Of a DNA stretch of 64,000 bases, positions 12,807 to 24,970 are shown piece after piece (positions within the stretch are counted from its first letter, which is position 1; every line of letters begins with the position of its first letter). Where the stretch lies: assembly GCA_023078685.1 (NCBI GenBank), contig JALGAS010000004.1, positions 4,154,001-4,218,000 of the forward strand, written 5' to 3'. This DNA comes from Neopestalotiopsis rosae. Its lineage: Eukaryota; Ascomycota; Sordariomycetes; Amphisphaeriales; Sporocadaceae. Position numbers and translations under genes: made by a program. The notes beneath the pieces were generated by a model. It was not told where the DNA came from. It did no database searches and was given only the letters and a program-made list of their open reading frames with translations.

Positions 12807-13305
12807 TTAGTGATCTGCAATTGTCGATAAGGAAAAAAAAACCAGTAGCTTGAGTATAGAGTGAGTAATCCAGTCAGCTGCTAGAGGACTCTACGAAAGG
12901 GGCACCTAAAGACACCATTGTCCTCTCTTGAAGTTTTTTGGTCTTTTATAACAAAGTATAATAATATCCAACAGACGGTCTAACCTAGAGTCTACTATGT
13001 AAATACCAGTTTGGTGGGGCCACGGGATAGGCCACTGACCAGAACGAGGCCACTAAGCCGCATGCACACCTAGGGTGCCTGCCTGGACCAATGCATCCTA
13101 TCCTCATTCATTCAAGCATCAACCTCATCAGACAACCGACCTAGCCGAGCAGCTGCAACACCGGGAATCGACAACGAACCTGACATTTTCAAAAGTCATT
13201 GTGGCATCAGGTAACGACGCGACCCATTCCGGTCAGCGCCATCGTCCATCCATTCCGCATTACCAGGAAGGAAAGAGATCCATGCGTTAGCAGCCAGACC
13301 CAAAC
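12807..13305. other. Intergenic, divergent promoter region
   Basis: About 500 bases between the candidate broken gene and the prenylcysteine oxidase-like gene. Nothing recognised beyond short A-runs near 12833-12841. Confidence 0.4.
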
Positions 13306-15184
13306 ATGCACAGCTTATTATTGAACCCCTGGAGCTTGACGACGCTACTACTACTATCGTCAGACAGCGCTGCTGTCGCCGCTGACCACGGCGGTACAGC
13401 AAGCCACAACCCAGTCAAGCAGGTTGCCATTATCGGTGCGCATATTTCATTCATTTTCTAAAGTCTCAAGTCTTCTACACCCGACAATCGTTTAGAAAGT
13501 GGCTATACAAGAACTAAACAATAGTTCACACGTACAGGTGCTGGTGCTGCCGGTTCCTCCACGGCTTACCATCTTCGCAAGTATGCCGACCAGGCAGGAG
13601 TGGCCATCAACATTACCTTGTTTGAAAAGACTGAGCGCATTGGTGGCCGCTCCCTGACCGTTGACGCCTATGATGACCCTCTACAGCCGGTGGAGCTGGG
13701 CGCGTCCATCTTTGTCAACGTCAACCACATCCTATGGAACGCCTCGCATGAATTTAATCTGCCGCTCATTGACCCAGGTCCAGACGAGGATACGCTCCTG
13801 GGCGTCTGGAACGGCGATGAGTTTGTCTTTGAGCAGGATTCTACAACGAGCTGGTGGTGGGATGTAGCCAAGCTCGTCTGGAAATATGGTACCGCCCCGT
13901 ATTACACGCGGAATCTGGTCAAAGAGACCGTTGCCACCTTTCTCAAGCTCTACGAAGAACCTCATTTCCCCTATCGCTCCCTCACCACAAGAGTCTATGA
14001 GCTGGGTCTTCACAAGATCACCGGTCTCACTGGACAGCAGTTCCTGGAAGAAAAGGGACTCTATGGTCTTTTTGCACGCCATCTGGTGCAGACTGCCACT
14101 CGCGTCAACTACGCCTCAAACCTGGCCTATATCCATGGGCTGGGTGCCATGGTATGTACACCAGCCGAAGCCAAGCAACAAATGAAGAAAGAAAGAAAAA
14201 AGAGCCACGAAAGGACCAGAACGCTGACCGTGACGACTGCAGGTATCCCTAGCAGCAGACGGCGCCAAGGCTGTCGAGGGGGGAAATTGGCAAATCTTTG
14301 CGCACATGGCTGGCTACGCGCGAGCATACATCAATCTCAACACTACGGTCGCGTCCATTGAGCTGGCCAGTCGCGGTGACCCGTCTGCTCCGGCGTCCAA
14401 GTATATACTCAAGACGCGAGAGGCAACCAGCCCTGCCGAGACCGCTGCCAGGGCTGAGCACATCGAGTTTGACGATGTCGTCATTGCCACACCCTATCAA
14501 TTCAGCGGTATCGACCACGACGAGAACCTGCTGCAACAGCCAATTGACAAGATACCCTATGTCACTCTTCATGTGACGCTCTTTGCCTCGCCCTTCCGCT
14601 TCAACCCGGAGTTCTTCAAGCTGCCGCCAGGCGCAACGGTGCCCACATCAGTGCTGACGACTCTGGCAGAGGATGAAACGGCGCGGCCCGGCGCCGAGGG
14701 AGCTGGCAAGGCTGGCTTTTTCTCGGCGACGCTGGTAAAGACAGCCATGAACCCGAGGACGCAGCGCCAGGAGAATGTGTACAAGATCTTCTCACCCGAC
14801 AAGGTGACACCCGAATTCTTGTCGTCTCTGCTGGGCGTGCAAGTGCCCGGCACCTTTACGGGACCCGTCGACGCCGAGACGAGGGCAGAGTATGATGTGG
14901 TAGAACCGGTTTCCTGGATTCACCCTACCGTGTTCCACCCATACCCGCAAAAGCTGCCACGGGTGACTTTCCAGGACCCCATTCTGCGCGAAGGGCTTTA
15001 CTATACGTCGGGGATTGAAAGTTTTGTTTCCACAATGGAGACGAGTGCGCTGTCTGGCATGAACGTTGCACGCCTGATCGTGGACGACTATTTGGGACTT
15101 GCTACCAAGCCAGAGGATGATGGCATTGCCGCCATGCTCCCAGGGGAATGGGAGCAGAGAGTGTTGCAGGGGCAGCAGCAGTAG
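13306..15184 (+). CDS. Prenylcysteine oxidase-like FAD protein
   Basis: Three exons (13306-13435, 13538-14151, 14243-15184) give 561 residues. A hydrophobic leader (LLLNPWSLTTLLLLSS) starts the protein, suggesting entry to the secretory pathway or lysosome/vacuole. The FAD-binding Rossmann motif IIGAGAAGSSTAYHL begins near residue 42 and is split by the first intron. Then follow ERIGGRSLTV, VELGASIFV, and after the second intron AVEGGNWQIF, all typical of the Prenylcys_lyase (PCYOX1) family. The C-terminal half contains the SGIESFVSTMETSALSGMN segment that closes the flavin site. The family oxidatively cleaves the thioether of farnesyl- or geranylgeranyl-cysteine left after breakdown of prenylated proteins. 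That reaction is inferred here by family. The start is the ATG giving the signal-like leader. Confidence 0.9.
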
Positions 15185-16050
15185 CAATGCTGCCCACCAT
15201 CAAGTGTAGAGATAAAGTTTCATGAAGACTAGAACGTTTATACCAATGCCTCTCTGAAGAAGGAAGACACCGAAGCAGGTCAATCTCGGACTGCATTTCA
15301 CGATCAGGACCGGGTGACGTCTACCTGCGATCCTGTGCACCTACCTTTTGCTTCGGTCGTTTGACATGGTGTCCACTGTACTTCTCTGCTTGTATGCATG
15401 CATATTATGACTAGCCGCGAATGACAGCAAAGTCATGTATGATACCGGTCAAAAGTGTATCGTTTGTATCCATTTACATAGTATGCACGTGTAGTATTAT
15501 GGCGGGGTATCCGACTTGACATGTTGGCCCACTGCGCTAGGAATTTGTAGTTGCGGGCTGTAGTTATTCAAATATTGTGCGAAGTCTGTAAATTTTTGTG
15601 TATATTTATGCAAGTAGCTGTCGAGTTTTTATGCAAAATTGCCCTGGGTAGCCCACACGGTGCACAGTACGAAGTAGGCAGAAGACTCGAGAGTTTTGTG
15701 GCAAGCTACCTGAGGTACCTTGATCACGTCCCGCTACTGAGCAGACGTATGTACCCTTTTGCTGCTGCCACTCAAAGACCCCCGAAAAAAAGTTCCGACC
15801 CCCCTTCCAGAATAAGGCAGCTTCCACCCCCCAAAAGGAACTCTCTGTGTGAAGACTCGTGCAATCGCAGAAGAGGGCTCTTTTGATAATTCGCGATAGT
15901 AGCAGCAGCAGCAGCAGCATCTTCACAATACCAGATCTGCCGCCTGCCTCCTGACCAAACGCACCCTCCCTCTTCTCCTCTTCCTCCCTACCCACCTCCT
16001 TTCTCTTCTTAATCTTTTCTGGCATCCCCGCAATCCCCCTCTGACCGACG
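15185..16050. other. Intergenic and CCT6 leader
   Basis: No gene supported. The 3' end has a pyrimidine-rich segment (about 15966-16040) directly ahead of the CCT6 ATG, and an AGC trinucleotide run at 15900-15918. Confidence 0.5.
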
Positions 16051-18055
16051 ATGTCTGCCGCACAGCTTCTCAACCCAAAGGCCGAGTCGCGCGTACGTAC
16101 CATTGCCTAGACACTCCCCTCACCCCCAGCCCTGCAGAAGCAGAAGTGCCAGCAGCTCCCATGCCTTTCCCACCGATTCATTGAGTTGTTTTTTGGCTAA
16201 CTGTCTCTATCCCCATTGCAGCGGCGGGGTGAAGCTCTGAAAGTGAACATCAGCGCCGGTGAAGGTCTGCAGGATGTGCTCAAGTCCAACCTGGGCCCCC
16301 TGGGCACCATCAAGATGTACGTGCTCTCGACTCATCTTCCTCGTGGCGTATTGCCATGACGATATTACGTGTACTTCGAGTCCTCGTCCCCGTCCCCTCC
16401 CCTCCCCTTCGGCATGCTACAGACAAGGCACCCAGGCAGTCGGTCGGTTCGATCCTCGCTAACATACGGGTCTCCCCCCTTTCCTAAAGGCTGGTGGATG
16501 GTGCAGGTCAGATCAAGCTTACCAAGGATGGCAACGTGCTCCTCCGCGAGATGCAGATTCAGAACCCCACGGCAGTCATGATTGCAAGAGCTGCGACGGC
16601 GCAGGACGACATTTGCGGCGATGGCACCACCTCGGTCGTGCTCCTGGTCGGAGAGCTCTTGAAGCAGGCCGACCGATATATCAGTGAAGGACTGCACCCG
16701 AGAATTATCACTGAAGGTTTCGAGATTGCCAAGAACGAGTCCCTCAAATTCCTCGACTCGTTCAAGCTGCCCAAGGACGTCGACCGCGAGCTGCTCCTCT
16801 CCGTCGCCCGCACTTCGCTCTCCACCAAGCTCAACTCGACACTGGCCGGCAAGTTGACGCCTGATATTGTGGATGCCGTCCTGGCCATTTACCAGGCGCC
16901 CGCCAAGCCCGACCTGCACATGGTTGAGATTATGAAGATGCAGCACAGGACCGCCTCGGACACCCAGCTGATCCGCGGTCTGGCCCTGGATCACGGCCCC
17001 AGGCATCCAGACATGCCCAAGCGAGTCGAGAATGCGCATATTTTGACGCTCAATGTCAGTCTCGAGTACGAAAAGTCCGAGATCAACTCGGGCTTCTTCT
17101 ACTCGAGTGCCGAGCAGCGCGACAAGCTCGTCGAGAGCGAGAGAAGATTTGTTGATGCCAAGCTCAAGAAGATTGTCGAGCTCAAGAAGGAGGTGTGCGG
17201 AAACGACCCCAGCAAGAGCTTTGTCATTGTCAACCAAAAGGGAATTGATCCCCTCTCCCTCGACGTCCTGGCCAAGAACGGCATCTTTGCCCTGCGAAGA
17301 GCAAAGCGAAGAAACATGGAGCGTCTGCAGCTCATTTGCGGAGGTGTCGCCCAGAACAGCGTCGAGGATCTGTCGCCCGACGTTTTGGGCTGGGCCGGTC
17401 TGGTCTACGAGCAGCAGCTTGGCGAGGAGAAGTACACGTTTATCGAGGATGTCAAGGAGCCCAAGTCGGTGACGCTCATGATCAAGGGTCCTAACCAGCA
17501 CACGATTACACAAATCTCGGACGCCGTGAGGGACGGTCTGCGCAGTGTATACAACATGATTGTCGACAAGAGCGTTGTGCCTGGCGCCGGTGCCTTCCAG
17601 GTTGCTTGCGCAGCTCACCTCAAGAGCGACTCGTTCAAGAAGACGGTCAAGGGCAAGGCGAAGTGGGGTGTGGATGCATTTGCCGATGCTCTGCTCATCA
17701 TTCCCAAGACACTCGCTGCCAACGCCGGCCACGATATTCAGGATGCCCGTAAGTCAAGCAGCCAGACAAGGACAGATCAAAGAGTTTTCTTTTGCTGACA
17801 TGAATTCTTAAAACAGTTGCCGCGCTGCAGGACGAGCATGCCGACGGTGCCGTTGTTGGTCTCGACTTGACCACAGGCGAGCCCATGGACCCTACTCAGG
17901 AGGGAGTCTTTGATTCGTTCAGAGTACTGCGCAACTGTGTCGCCTCTTCCTCGAGTATTGCCTCCAACCTGCTACTGTGCGACGAGCTGCTCAAGGCACG
18001 GCAAATGGGACGACAGGGTGGCCCGGGTCCTGGCATGGACGGCCCAGAAGAGTAA
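16051..18055 (+). CDS. cct6: T-complex protein 1 subunit zeta (CCT6)
   Basis: Four exons (16051-16092, 16222-16316, 16490-17748, 17817-18055) give 544 residues, the normal length for a CCT subunit. The N-terminus [15 protein letters not shown] and the group II chaperonin motifs identify the zeta subunit: [26 protein letters not shown] at 89-93 (ATP binding), and VVPGAGAF in the equatorial domain. The ring of eight CCT subunits folds actin, tubulin and other cytosolic proteins using ATP. The first three coding segments are split by introns of 129 and 173 bp, longer than in neighbouring genes, a pattern frequent at the 5' end of highly expressed fungal genes. The 3' end is followed at once by a run of about 12 A. 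No sign of damage or transfer. Confidence 0.97.
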
Positions 18056-19641
18056 AAAAAAAAAAAGAGAAAGCATGGTGTCTAGTAGAAGAAGCAAGAT
18101 GGTAGAGGCGAGCAAAAAGATTCAAAATGTCGCCGTTGCGAGTAGCCAACTGTAACGTAATATGCACCAAAAGGGAGTTCTTCTTTCCTAGAGAAAAGGG
18201 TGACTCAATCCTATAGACATGAATAAAGCCAACCTTTCACGAAGAGTGGAGGGGAATTGGATGATGTTGGCATGACATATATTTTTCACTCCTTTCTATG
18301 GATTTCATGATAGATACATTGGGAGCATTCCTGTCCGAGGTAGAATGCAACTGAAGGGGGTGAAATTTTGTGAATGGCGATGCTTTGGCGATTCCTTAGC
18401 CCTTTTGGTCAAACAGGACTGTGGCTCACACGATGCGATCCTCTCCCGATGCCTCCATGATCTAGTCGATGAAGCTGTTGCCTGCCCATGGTCATTACTC
18501 CTCTTCATGTCCATGCATTGGAACTTGGCAATAGGATGAGACGCTCATAATTCCCTTTCTGGACATCTCTTCTGTTGCTCGGCCAAGAGCTCATTTTCCC
18601 ATTCCTGTCGGGCCTGGTCAGCATCTGTACTTCTTACAGGAAAGAGATGGTCTTTCATTGCCATTGGAAGGGTCTCTCACCTGGATCAAGGGGTTGCGGT
18701 TCTGGCTCAGGACTTGGGGAGGCTGCCAACGAAGCGAGGACTCGCATTGATGCTATCGTAGTCGCCATGGCGGTTTTGATCGTTTCTGAATGATATATCT
18801 GTTGTCTCAACCTCACTTTCTGGTCAATCGGTTGTTGCTTGTTGAAAGAGGCCATAATTCTGCCGCGTTGTTCTAGCTCTTATATAAATTCCAGGACATG
18901 CCCGATACTGATCCTTTCAGTAGTTTCTATAAACGGAATGCGCCCAGCGCAAATGCGAAGGAATATGCCTGCTGCTTTATCACAATGCTCCAGCATGAGA
19001 CTCGACATTTTTCATTTCATGTACGCCAGATCGATAATTTTTGGTTTTTCGCAGATTGATTACGCGAGGACACTTTTCTGCGCACGGCTGGTGGAGGTTT
19101 GGGAAGGACTTTTGCGATGGTTTGTGTTTGCGCATATGCGCAGATGCGTAAAGGCTTCAGTTCCATCAGCAGGACAACATTTTTTTATTATTTTTTTTGG
19201 GCACATGCCATGGAACGGCCCGCACGATATTCGATTCGTGGTAGTCACTCCATTACAACTTATATATCGGGCAATCTGCATGTTTCGATTGACTGACTAT
19301 CAGGGCGTGTTAACGAGTCAAGGTGTTCGATCATGATTCATTTCGCAATTGCCTGACAACATCAAAAACTTTATACAGCAAATCACTCCCATGCGCATTG
19401 GATGATAAAGTGTTATATATTGCTCTGGCTCTGGTGCAGATATTTGGAGTCAAATGCAGCCCGGTGGGTGCCTCGGTTGGGTCAAGGCCTCTGGGCTGCT
19501 ATCTAAGCCAGCGCCAGCATCGTAGGGATTGGCAGACACTATAAACATCCTCATTTTTCCATCACATTCGTTCCGGTCCGAGACCCTTATTGCGGAATAC
19601 TCAAGCTGGTGGGCTTTCGCGGATCTATCTTGAACATGGTC
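18056..19641. other. Convergent intergenic region, no gene supported
   Basis: About 1.6 kb between the 3' ends of CCT6 (+) and the AA9 gene (-). A 165-codon frame at 18839-19336 begins at a non-ATG codon and has no family resemblance. Nothing else recognised. Confidence 0.45.
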
Positions 19642-20650
19642 TCAACAGGACACTGGCTCCGGTCCCGGGTTGGTGTAGTTGGTTGGGATTGGGTAGTAGA
19701 TGTTGATGAGGATGCCCGGGTCGGTGGCCTAGAATCGGGCACATCAATAAACCAAGCCAGACGATATCTACGTGGACAAAGTATTAAACGCCAAATCAAA
19801 CTCACCGAATAAGCACCAGGGAAAGAGACTCCGGTAAAGGTTGTGCTACCACTGCCCGTCACCGTCAGCTGTGCGCAGGCCAGGTAAAACTGGGCGCCAC
19901 CTTCGCTCGAGGCACTGTGAAGGGCAATGTGCTCAACCCTCAAAAGATAGTCGCCGGCTGCGACACAAGAGGGGATGGTGACGGAGACGGTGGTCAAGCC
20001 GCTGGAAGCAAAGGTGATGGCATCTGTTGTAATGGTTGGGTGCTCTTCATAAATTTTAAACCCTGCGGCAGTCAAATATTAAAGATTAGCCAGATGCCTT
20101 ATATTCTGGTATGGGACTACCACTGCTGTTCCCTCTGTCCCTCCCGTGGCAGGTGACTACTCACAGACATCGCCCTCACCAGAAAAGGTGGCGGCTGTCT
20201 CGCCCGAGGGGACCTTGGCCATGTAGAACTGCAATGGGCCGGGATGCTGGATCGAAGGGTCGACGACGAAGCTCACTGTATCTCCGGCTGCGACGGTCTG
20301 GGTACCATTGGCACCCTCGCCCTCAACGAGCTCGTAGCAGCGGATCTGCTCGTCAGTCACATCTTGCACAGGGCCATGGCTGTAGTGGTTGGTCGTCTCC
20401 CGAATGTACCTGCACGTATTGGTTTTGATATAAGCAAATGGATAGCTGAGGCCATACGACGAAGCCAATTGGTACTCACTCCCACTCGCTAGACGTGACG
20501 CCGTCGTACGTAAGATCAGGGAAAGTATCTTATTCAAAGACGACGGATTAGTTGATTGGTTCGACTCGTCTGAGGCCCGGGTATGTATGGTGGCGTCTTA
20601 CAGTGGCCCTGGGACAGCCCAAGAAGAGCAAGAGCAACAAGGAACTTCAT
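19642..20650 (-). CDS. AA9 lytic polysaccharide monooxygenase (GH61)
   Basis: Five exons on the minus strand (20650-20602, 20528-20480, 20409-20165, 20062-19806, 19728-19642) give 228 residues. Signal peptide [15 protein letters not shown] is followed directly by H16, the N-terminal histidine of the copper-binding histidine brace. The first intron splits the neighbouring tyrosine codon. The second brace histidine is H88 (IQHPGPLQ), the second-sphere residues are H163 and Q172, and the axial tyrosine is Y174 in QFYLAC. The C-terminal signature DPGILINIY is encoded by the last exon. The protein ends a few residues after a terminal cysteine with no linker or cellulose-binding module. AA9 enzymes oxidatively cleave cellulose and some hemicelluloses outside the cell. 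Regioselectivity cannot be judged. Two palindromes lie 236-295 bp upstream. Confidence 0.95.
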
Positions 20651-20885
20651 GATGCCGAGGGAAAAGTATATAATACTAGATGAAATGACAACAATAATGA
20701 ACAATGGTGAGCAAATCCACTTGGAAACACTATACCTTAGAATTCGGTCTTGGCAAAGTCGAGATCGACAATAGAACAACGTATAAAGAGATGATCAACC
20801 TAACTTATAGTTAGAGGCAACACGGCAAGTCTTGGACAAGCTTCAACAGCATGGCGCCGCTGGCATCCCTTGCCATGTACGGAGA

Positions 20886-20911
20886 ATGGGTGCAATCGCG
20901 ATTGCACCCAT
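20886..20911. promoter_or_regulatory. Perfect 26-bp palindrome upstream of AA9 gene
   Basis: The 26 bases read the same on both strands, centred on TCGCGA with arms GGGTGCAA and TTGCACCC. It is 236 bp upstream of the AA9 start codon. Length and position suggest a binding site for a dimeric regulator or a cruciform, but no known consensus is claimed. Confidence 0.45.
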
Positions 20912-20928
20912 CCCATGCCATCCAACCC

Positions 20929-20945
20929 CCTGGAAGACTTCCAGG
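20929..20945. promoter_or_regulatory. Second palindrome, 8-bp arms
   Basis: CCTGGAAG, one central A, CTTCCAGG. It lies 17 bp further upstream than the first palindrome. Function unknown. Confidence 0.35.
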
Positions 20946-22128
20946 CAGGTCCGTCACTATAACCTAACGGGGCCACTCGGCATTGCGCCCAGAGAACTTG
21001 CCTGACTAGGAATAGGACGGAGGGTTTCCTGAAACGGAATTGCTTTCGTCACCTTGGGTATCCTGCCGTGAAGCGGAGTGAATTGGAAGATTGCCAGAAG
21101 AGGAAAGGGGAATTGCTGCTCCACCAATCAGAGACACGGCCGTTACTGTCTGCTGGACGGCTGTCTCAAAGTAAAACGACACCAAGGAAGGCTCTTGAAA
21201 TATGAGATGTTCAATGATCAATAATGAAGTTTTTGATTACTAGAATATGAAGCAGTTGTCTTTGTAATTCTCTCAGCCAAGTGTCACTCTGGGAAATGGC
21301 CTATTGAATTGCGCCATGTCGAATGTTGAACAAAACCAACTCGAATCAGTAAAATGTTCTCTTGCCGAGGCCGGTAATCTCGGATCCTGAACCATGCTTA
21401 TTCCCGTACCAAGTTGTATTAGATGTAAATTCGAGGTTACGCTGCCCAATAATCGAACCAGAACCTCAGAGGTTGGTGCTCTTTTCGTAGCCAGGAATTC
21501 GCAGACGTTCGGAGCACCACTCCCGTGTCCGGTTACCGCCGACTCGAGACTGCTCACAATCCTCCCTCGCCATTTTATACTTCTTGCTTGTAGATATAAA
21601 CAGCCAGGAGTCCTCGAGTGCTAGGATGCGGGAGTGAGCCTACAATGAAAGATGAACGGGTAATGGATAAACGTATAGGTCAATGGTTATACTCCGTCGA
21701 CGACAAATAAATATACCGGCGTATTCAGACATGGAGCGTGTGTCCACGGTATAGGTAAAATATCCTGCTGTCTGGCAAGCCCCCTGACCAAAACACGTCC
21801 GGGGTTCCGAACTATTTGCCGCTTGAGCTGCTGGAAGATTCCATCACCATCACGCAACCATGGTCGGATCTCAACATGTCACCCAGAACGTAGCACTTAT
21901 ATTGCGCGTCTCCTAACTCTTTTTGATACTGTTCAGCTTTGTTGGGTAGAGCCCGACTGTACGATATTACCTACGCACAGATAGTCACATAAAGATGGCC
22001 TTACTCGGACATTAGCAGTGCGTTTCGCCTAGTTGGAACTCGTCACCATTTATAGGTATACTATTGGAGAGAAACATGGCTGTGGAATGATCAAGTTTCC
22101 ACCCGAAATCCGTCTTCTATGTGGTACT

Positions 22129-23190
22129 TCAGGAAGTCCGAGACGTCATCTCGTCATACTTTGCACCCATTGTCTCATGCCATTTGTCGACAATGGCATT
22201 GCCAATGCCCGCTGTGATCATTTCGTCGCCGTTTTCAAGCTTCTTGCTGATCTCGTTCATGAATTCTTCCACTGTTAACGAAATTGGATTTTTGTGCTTC
22301 TTGTTATCGTCTGGGTCTTCCCGCTCTCTGTGCACTATGTCGACGCCCTCGAATGTTAGCAATCACCATTGGATTTGCGGTAATAACCATGAAGCATTCG
22401 TAGAAATCATCGTAGGCCGATTGATTGGTTGACATTCGATCGCCTCGTAGTTGGACTCCACGAGGGAATAATGCAGAAGTCTTGCTTACAGTCTGTGCCA
22501 ACCGCTGGCGGTGCAATCTCAACGACGCGCACCTTTGTACCCTTGAGTTGTGTTCTGGTCAAGTATCAGCTATCTATTCAGACGTATGGCGTGAATCGTC
22601 GCCGAGTCTGAACAGCAACAAGAGGCCAACTAACGACACCAATGCTTGCGATGTCTGTCTACTTACCTGATTGCCATGCTCCAGAAATGAAGCCAGGCTT
22701 TGGTGCCATTGTAAACCGGATTGATGACTGAGAATGGCACAAACCCCAAGACACTCGAAACATTGATAATCACAGCGTGCTCCTTGGCCTTGAGGTGTTC
22801 TAGGAATGCCAATGCTAGGTGCATGGGCCCGCGAATGTTGATGTCAATCTCTTGGTCGGCCTTTTGTAAAAACTCATCTGGACTCTGTTTCAACACTTCC
22901 AGCGGCCGCTGTACTCCGGCATTGTTCACCAAGCAGTCAACCTCGGGATGTTCCTTGGTCACCTTGCTCACGAATGACGGGATATCGGCAACGCAGCCCG
23001 TGTCCAGGACATAGTATGCCGCGGCCCCAATCTCCTTCGCCGTCGCCTTCAGGTTGGACTCGGTGCGCCCGGCGATGATGACCTTTTTGCCCTGAGAGAT
23101 GAAATACTGTGACATTGCCTTGCCAATGCCGCCGCCGCCACCCGTGACGAGTGCACATTTGAAGTCCATGTTGCTAGAGCCTGATGGCAT
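22129..23190 (-). CDS. Short-chain dehydrogenase/reductase, DltE-like
   Basis: Three exons on the minus strand (23190-22667, 22554-22490, 22334-22129) give 264 residues. The nucleotide-binding motif TGGGGGIG is at 16-23, NNAG at 89-92, the active-site serine in NVSS, and YxxxK as Y160-K164 (YNGTK). Exon 2 gives VRVVEIAPPAVGTD, exon 3 HREREDPDDNKK, both characteristic of the fungal/bacterial DltE-like oxidoreductases. The second intron model (donor GTAAGC, acceptor catag at 22339-22335) is chosen because it restores the GTD-L-HRERED continuity. A shorter start at 23169 (MDFKCALVTGG, 257 residues) is equally possible and closer to the usual family start. The substrate is unknown. It is unrelated in exon layout to the SDR at 5.8-7.1 kb. 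Confidence 0.87.
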
Positions 23191-23753
23191 GACGATCGTG
23201 ATGACGGAGATTTTGGGAAATAGTCTAGATTGATATCGAAAAATCAAGCCCAAAGCCAAGCAATGTCAAGGGAAGAAGAGACTTTGCCAAGATAATTGGC
23301 AATAAATACTTGGCGAATATACTGGAGGATCTAATGTGTTGAAAGGCGAGTCCTCAGTCCTGCGCATAAAATCCCTAGTTCAACTGTACGCGAGTGCCTC
23401 AAGAAGTGATGACGTATACGATATGCCACAAATGCCACCCACGACACTGCATAATCGATAATATATGAAAACACTCTTGATAGCCAGGTTAAGCTCCACC
23501 TTGACCGATATATACATGCAAGACGCCTGGACCCTATACCATTTAGGCGCAACTTTAAATCCTTCAACGGAAGTGCCGATGGTTTTCAAACATGTGTGCC
23601 TGTAAACATGTATGCCTGTAATCGGGGATAAAAAAAGCTAAACATGACCCAAATAAACAACCGTGCCATCCGATCAGTACTCCTGGAGACTTGAGGATTA
23701 CGGAACCATCCCCTGTACTCTCTTCCCTGGCAAAATACCACGATTCATATAGA
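23191..23753. other. Intergenic, no gene supported
   Basis: About 560 bases between two minus-strand genes. It carries the promoter of the SDR and the 3' end of the uncharacterised gene. No TATA or other site recognised with confidence. Confidence 0.4.
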
Positions 23754-24970
23754 CTAGTTCCCAGGCTGGTCTCTCCAAAATCCGACAACTTCATCTTCAG
23801 GGAAGCCCAAGCTAATGTACGGTGGACGCGCATAGAAACCATAGAAGTCATCTTCTTTTGTCAGCAGCTCGTACCATTCCATATACCAGTCAGCGGGCAT
23901 ATACATCCAGCCAACCTCTTCCTCTTCCTGGTCAGTTTCTCCGTCGTGATAGTCGGGATGGGTCTTGTACTGCCTCTGATCCGCTGGGAGAGGACCCCAG
24001 TTCTTCTCGAGGACCTTGACGACTGGCCAGTTCGAGCCCTTTTGATCCAGAGACTCCAGACAGATGTCGTCGACGAAGAGGCAGAATTTATAGCGAGCTG
24101 CGCCGTTCACGAAAGAATTCTGCACACTGAATAATTCTGCGGGCGGCGGATTGGGCTTAAGCCTGTCCCTCAGCTCGTTTGGCACCCATTGCAGAAAATG
24201 GTCTCGCACTTCATGGGATATCGCTCCACTGCGCAGCATCAGTTTGTGATTCAAGGCTGATCGATTGGACAAAATGTGCGATTACACCTACTATGTATAG
24301 CAGAATAATGTCAGCGTCGTATCCAAGTAGGACGGTGGGTTGAGGAAACATGACTACCTATAATGATCTGCCGTCTATCACGTGCAAGTCGTGGTATTGC
24401 AGCAGGTCCCCTCGATGATAGCTTCTGAGACATTCGTCGACATTGTCGCGTATACGCCGCAGAATTTCATTCCAACCATCGTCGTTTCCTTCGGTGCAGC
24501 GGTATATCTGCGCGCCCAAGCTTGCATTAGTTCTTCATGGTCCTGGATGAGTTCTTGGGTCGCCAGTGCGGTCGCAACCTTACAGCGAAGCCCCATTTGC
24601 TGTCTTGAAATTCCGGACAGGTCATGTTATAAGTGATGTCTCTCAAGAAGGCATCATCTTCAGGCGGGTCCATCTTGGGTGCCGGGGGCCACATGCTGGA
24701 GCCTCGTGAGGACATGCTGCTGATCCTTGAGGTGGAAATACCACGATGGCGGTTGCTGTTGCTATTGCTATACCTGATCAGCGATGGATTAAATGTGCCC
24801 CAGAGGACCGGCAACCAAAAGGCCGGGGGTTGTCGACGGATCGCATTCCCAAAAAGCCCGCAATGAGTACCTCTGGGTAAGCGACTGGCCATAATGAGGT
24901 TGCCAGTGTAGGTAGTTTCGTGCATATACTTATGATTAACCTCCTGCACGAGGGTTGAGGGTACGCCCAT
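23754..24970 (-). CDS. Uncharacterised fungal protein, one splice junction unresolved
   Basis: Three coding segments clearly belong to one protein. Segment 1 (24970 or a later ATG, to 24584) contains PPEDDAFLRDITYNMTCPEF and ends WGFA. A GTAAGG...cgcag intron (24583-24508) leads to segment 2, IYRCTEGNDDGWNEILRRI then DECLRSYHRGDLLQYHDLH. Segment 3 (about 24228-23754) reads SHEVRDHFLQWVPNEL, FCLFVDDICLES, VVKVLEKNW, EVGWMYM and ends near GFWRDQPGN. This resembles a large, unnamed family of fungal proteins. I know no function for it. The 2-3 junction cannot be closed cleanly: the best donor (GTAGTC at 24357) follows an in-frame TAG and has the wrong phase for the best acceptor. Either the gene is damaged there or a non-canonical splice is used. 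The N-terminus is also uncertain. Confidence 0.6.

Larger units (their letters stand above)
20651..22128. other. Promoter side of AA9 gene; otherwise unassigned
   Basis: About 1.5 kb upstream of the AA9 gene and downstream of the second SDR. It holds two close palindromes (listed separately). Two minus-strand frames (21557-21273 and 21221-21006) are open and close together, but I recognise no family and cannot join them by convincing splice sites. Confidence 0.4.

Noticed and set aside
16365..17732. 455-codon open frame on the minus strand opposite CCT6
   Set aside because: It is exactly antisense to the strongly supported CCT6 exon 3, lacks any recognisable domain, and is explained by codon bias of the real gene.
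21006..21557. Two adjacent minus-strand frames as one gene
   Set aside because: No recognisable family and no splice sites that join them convincingly. The first frame starts at a non-ATG codon.
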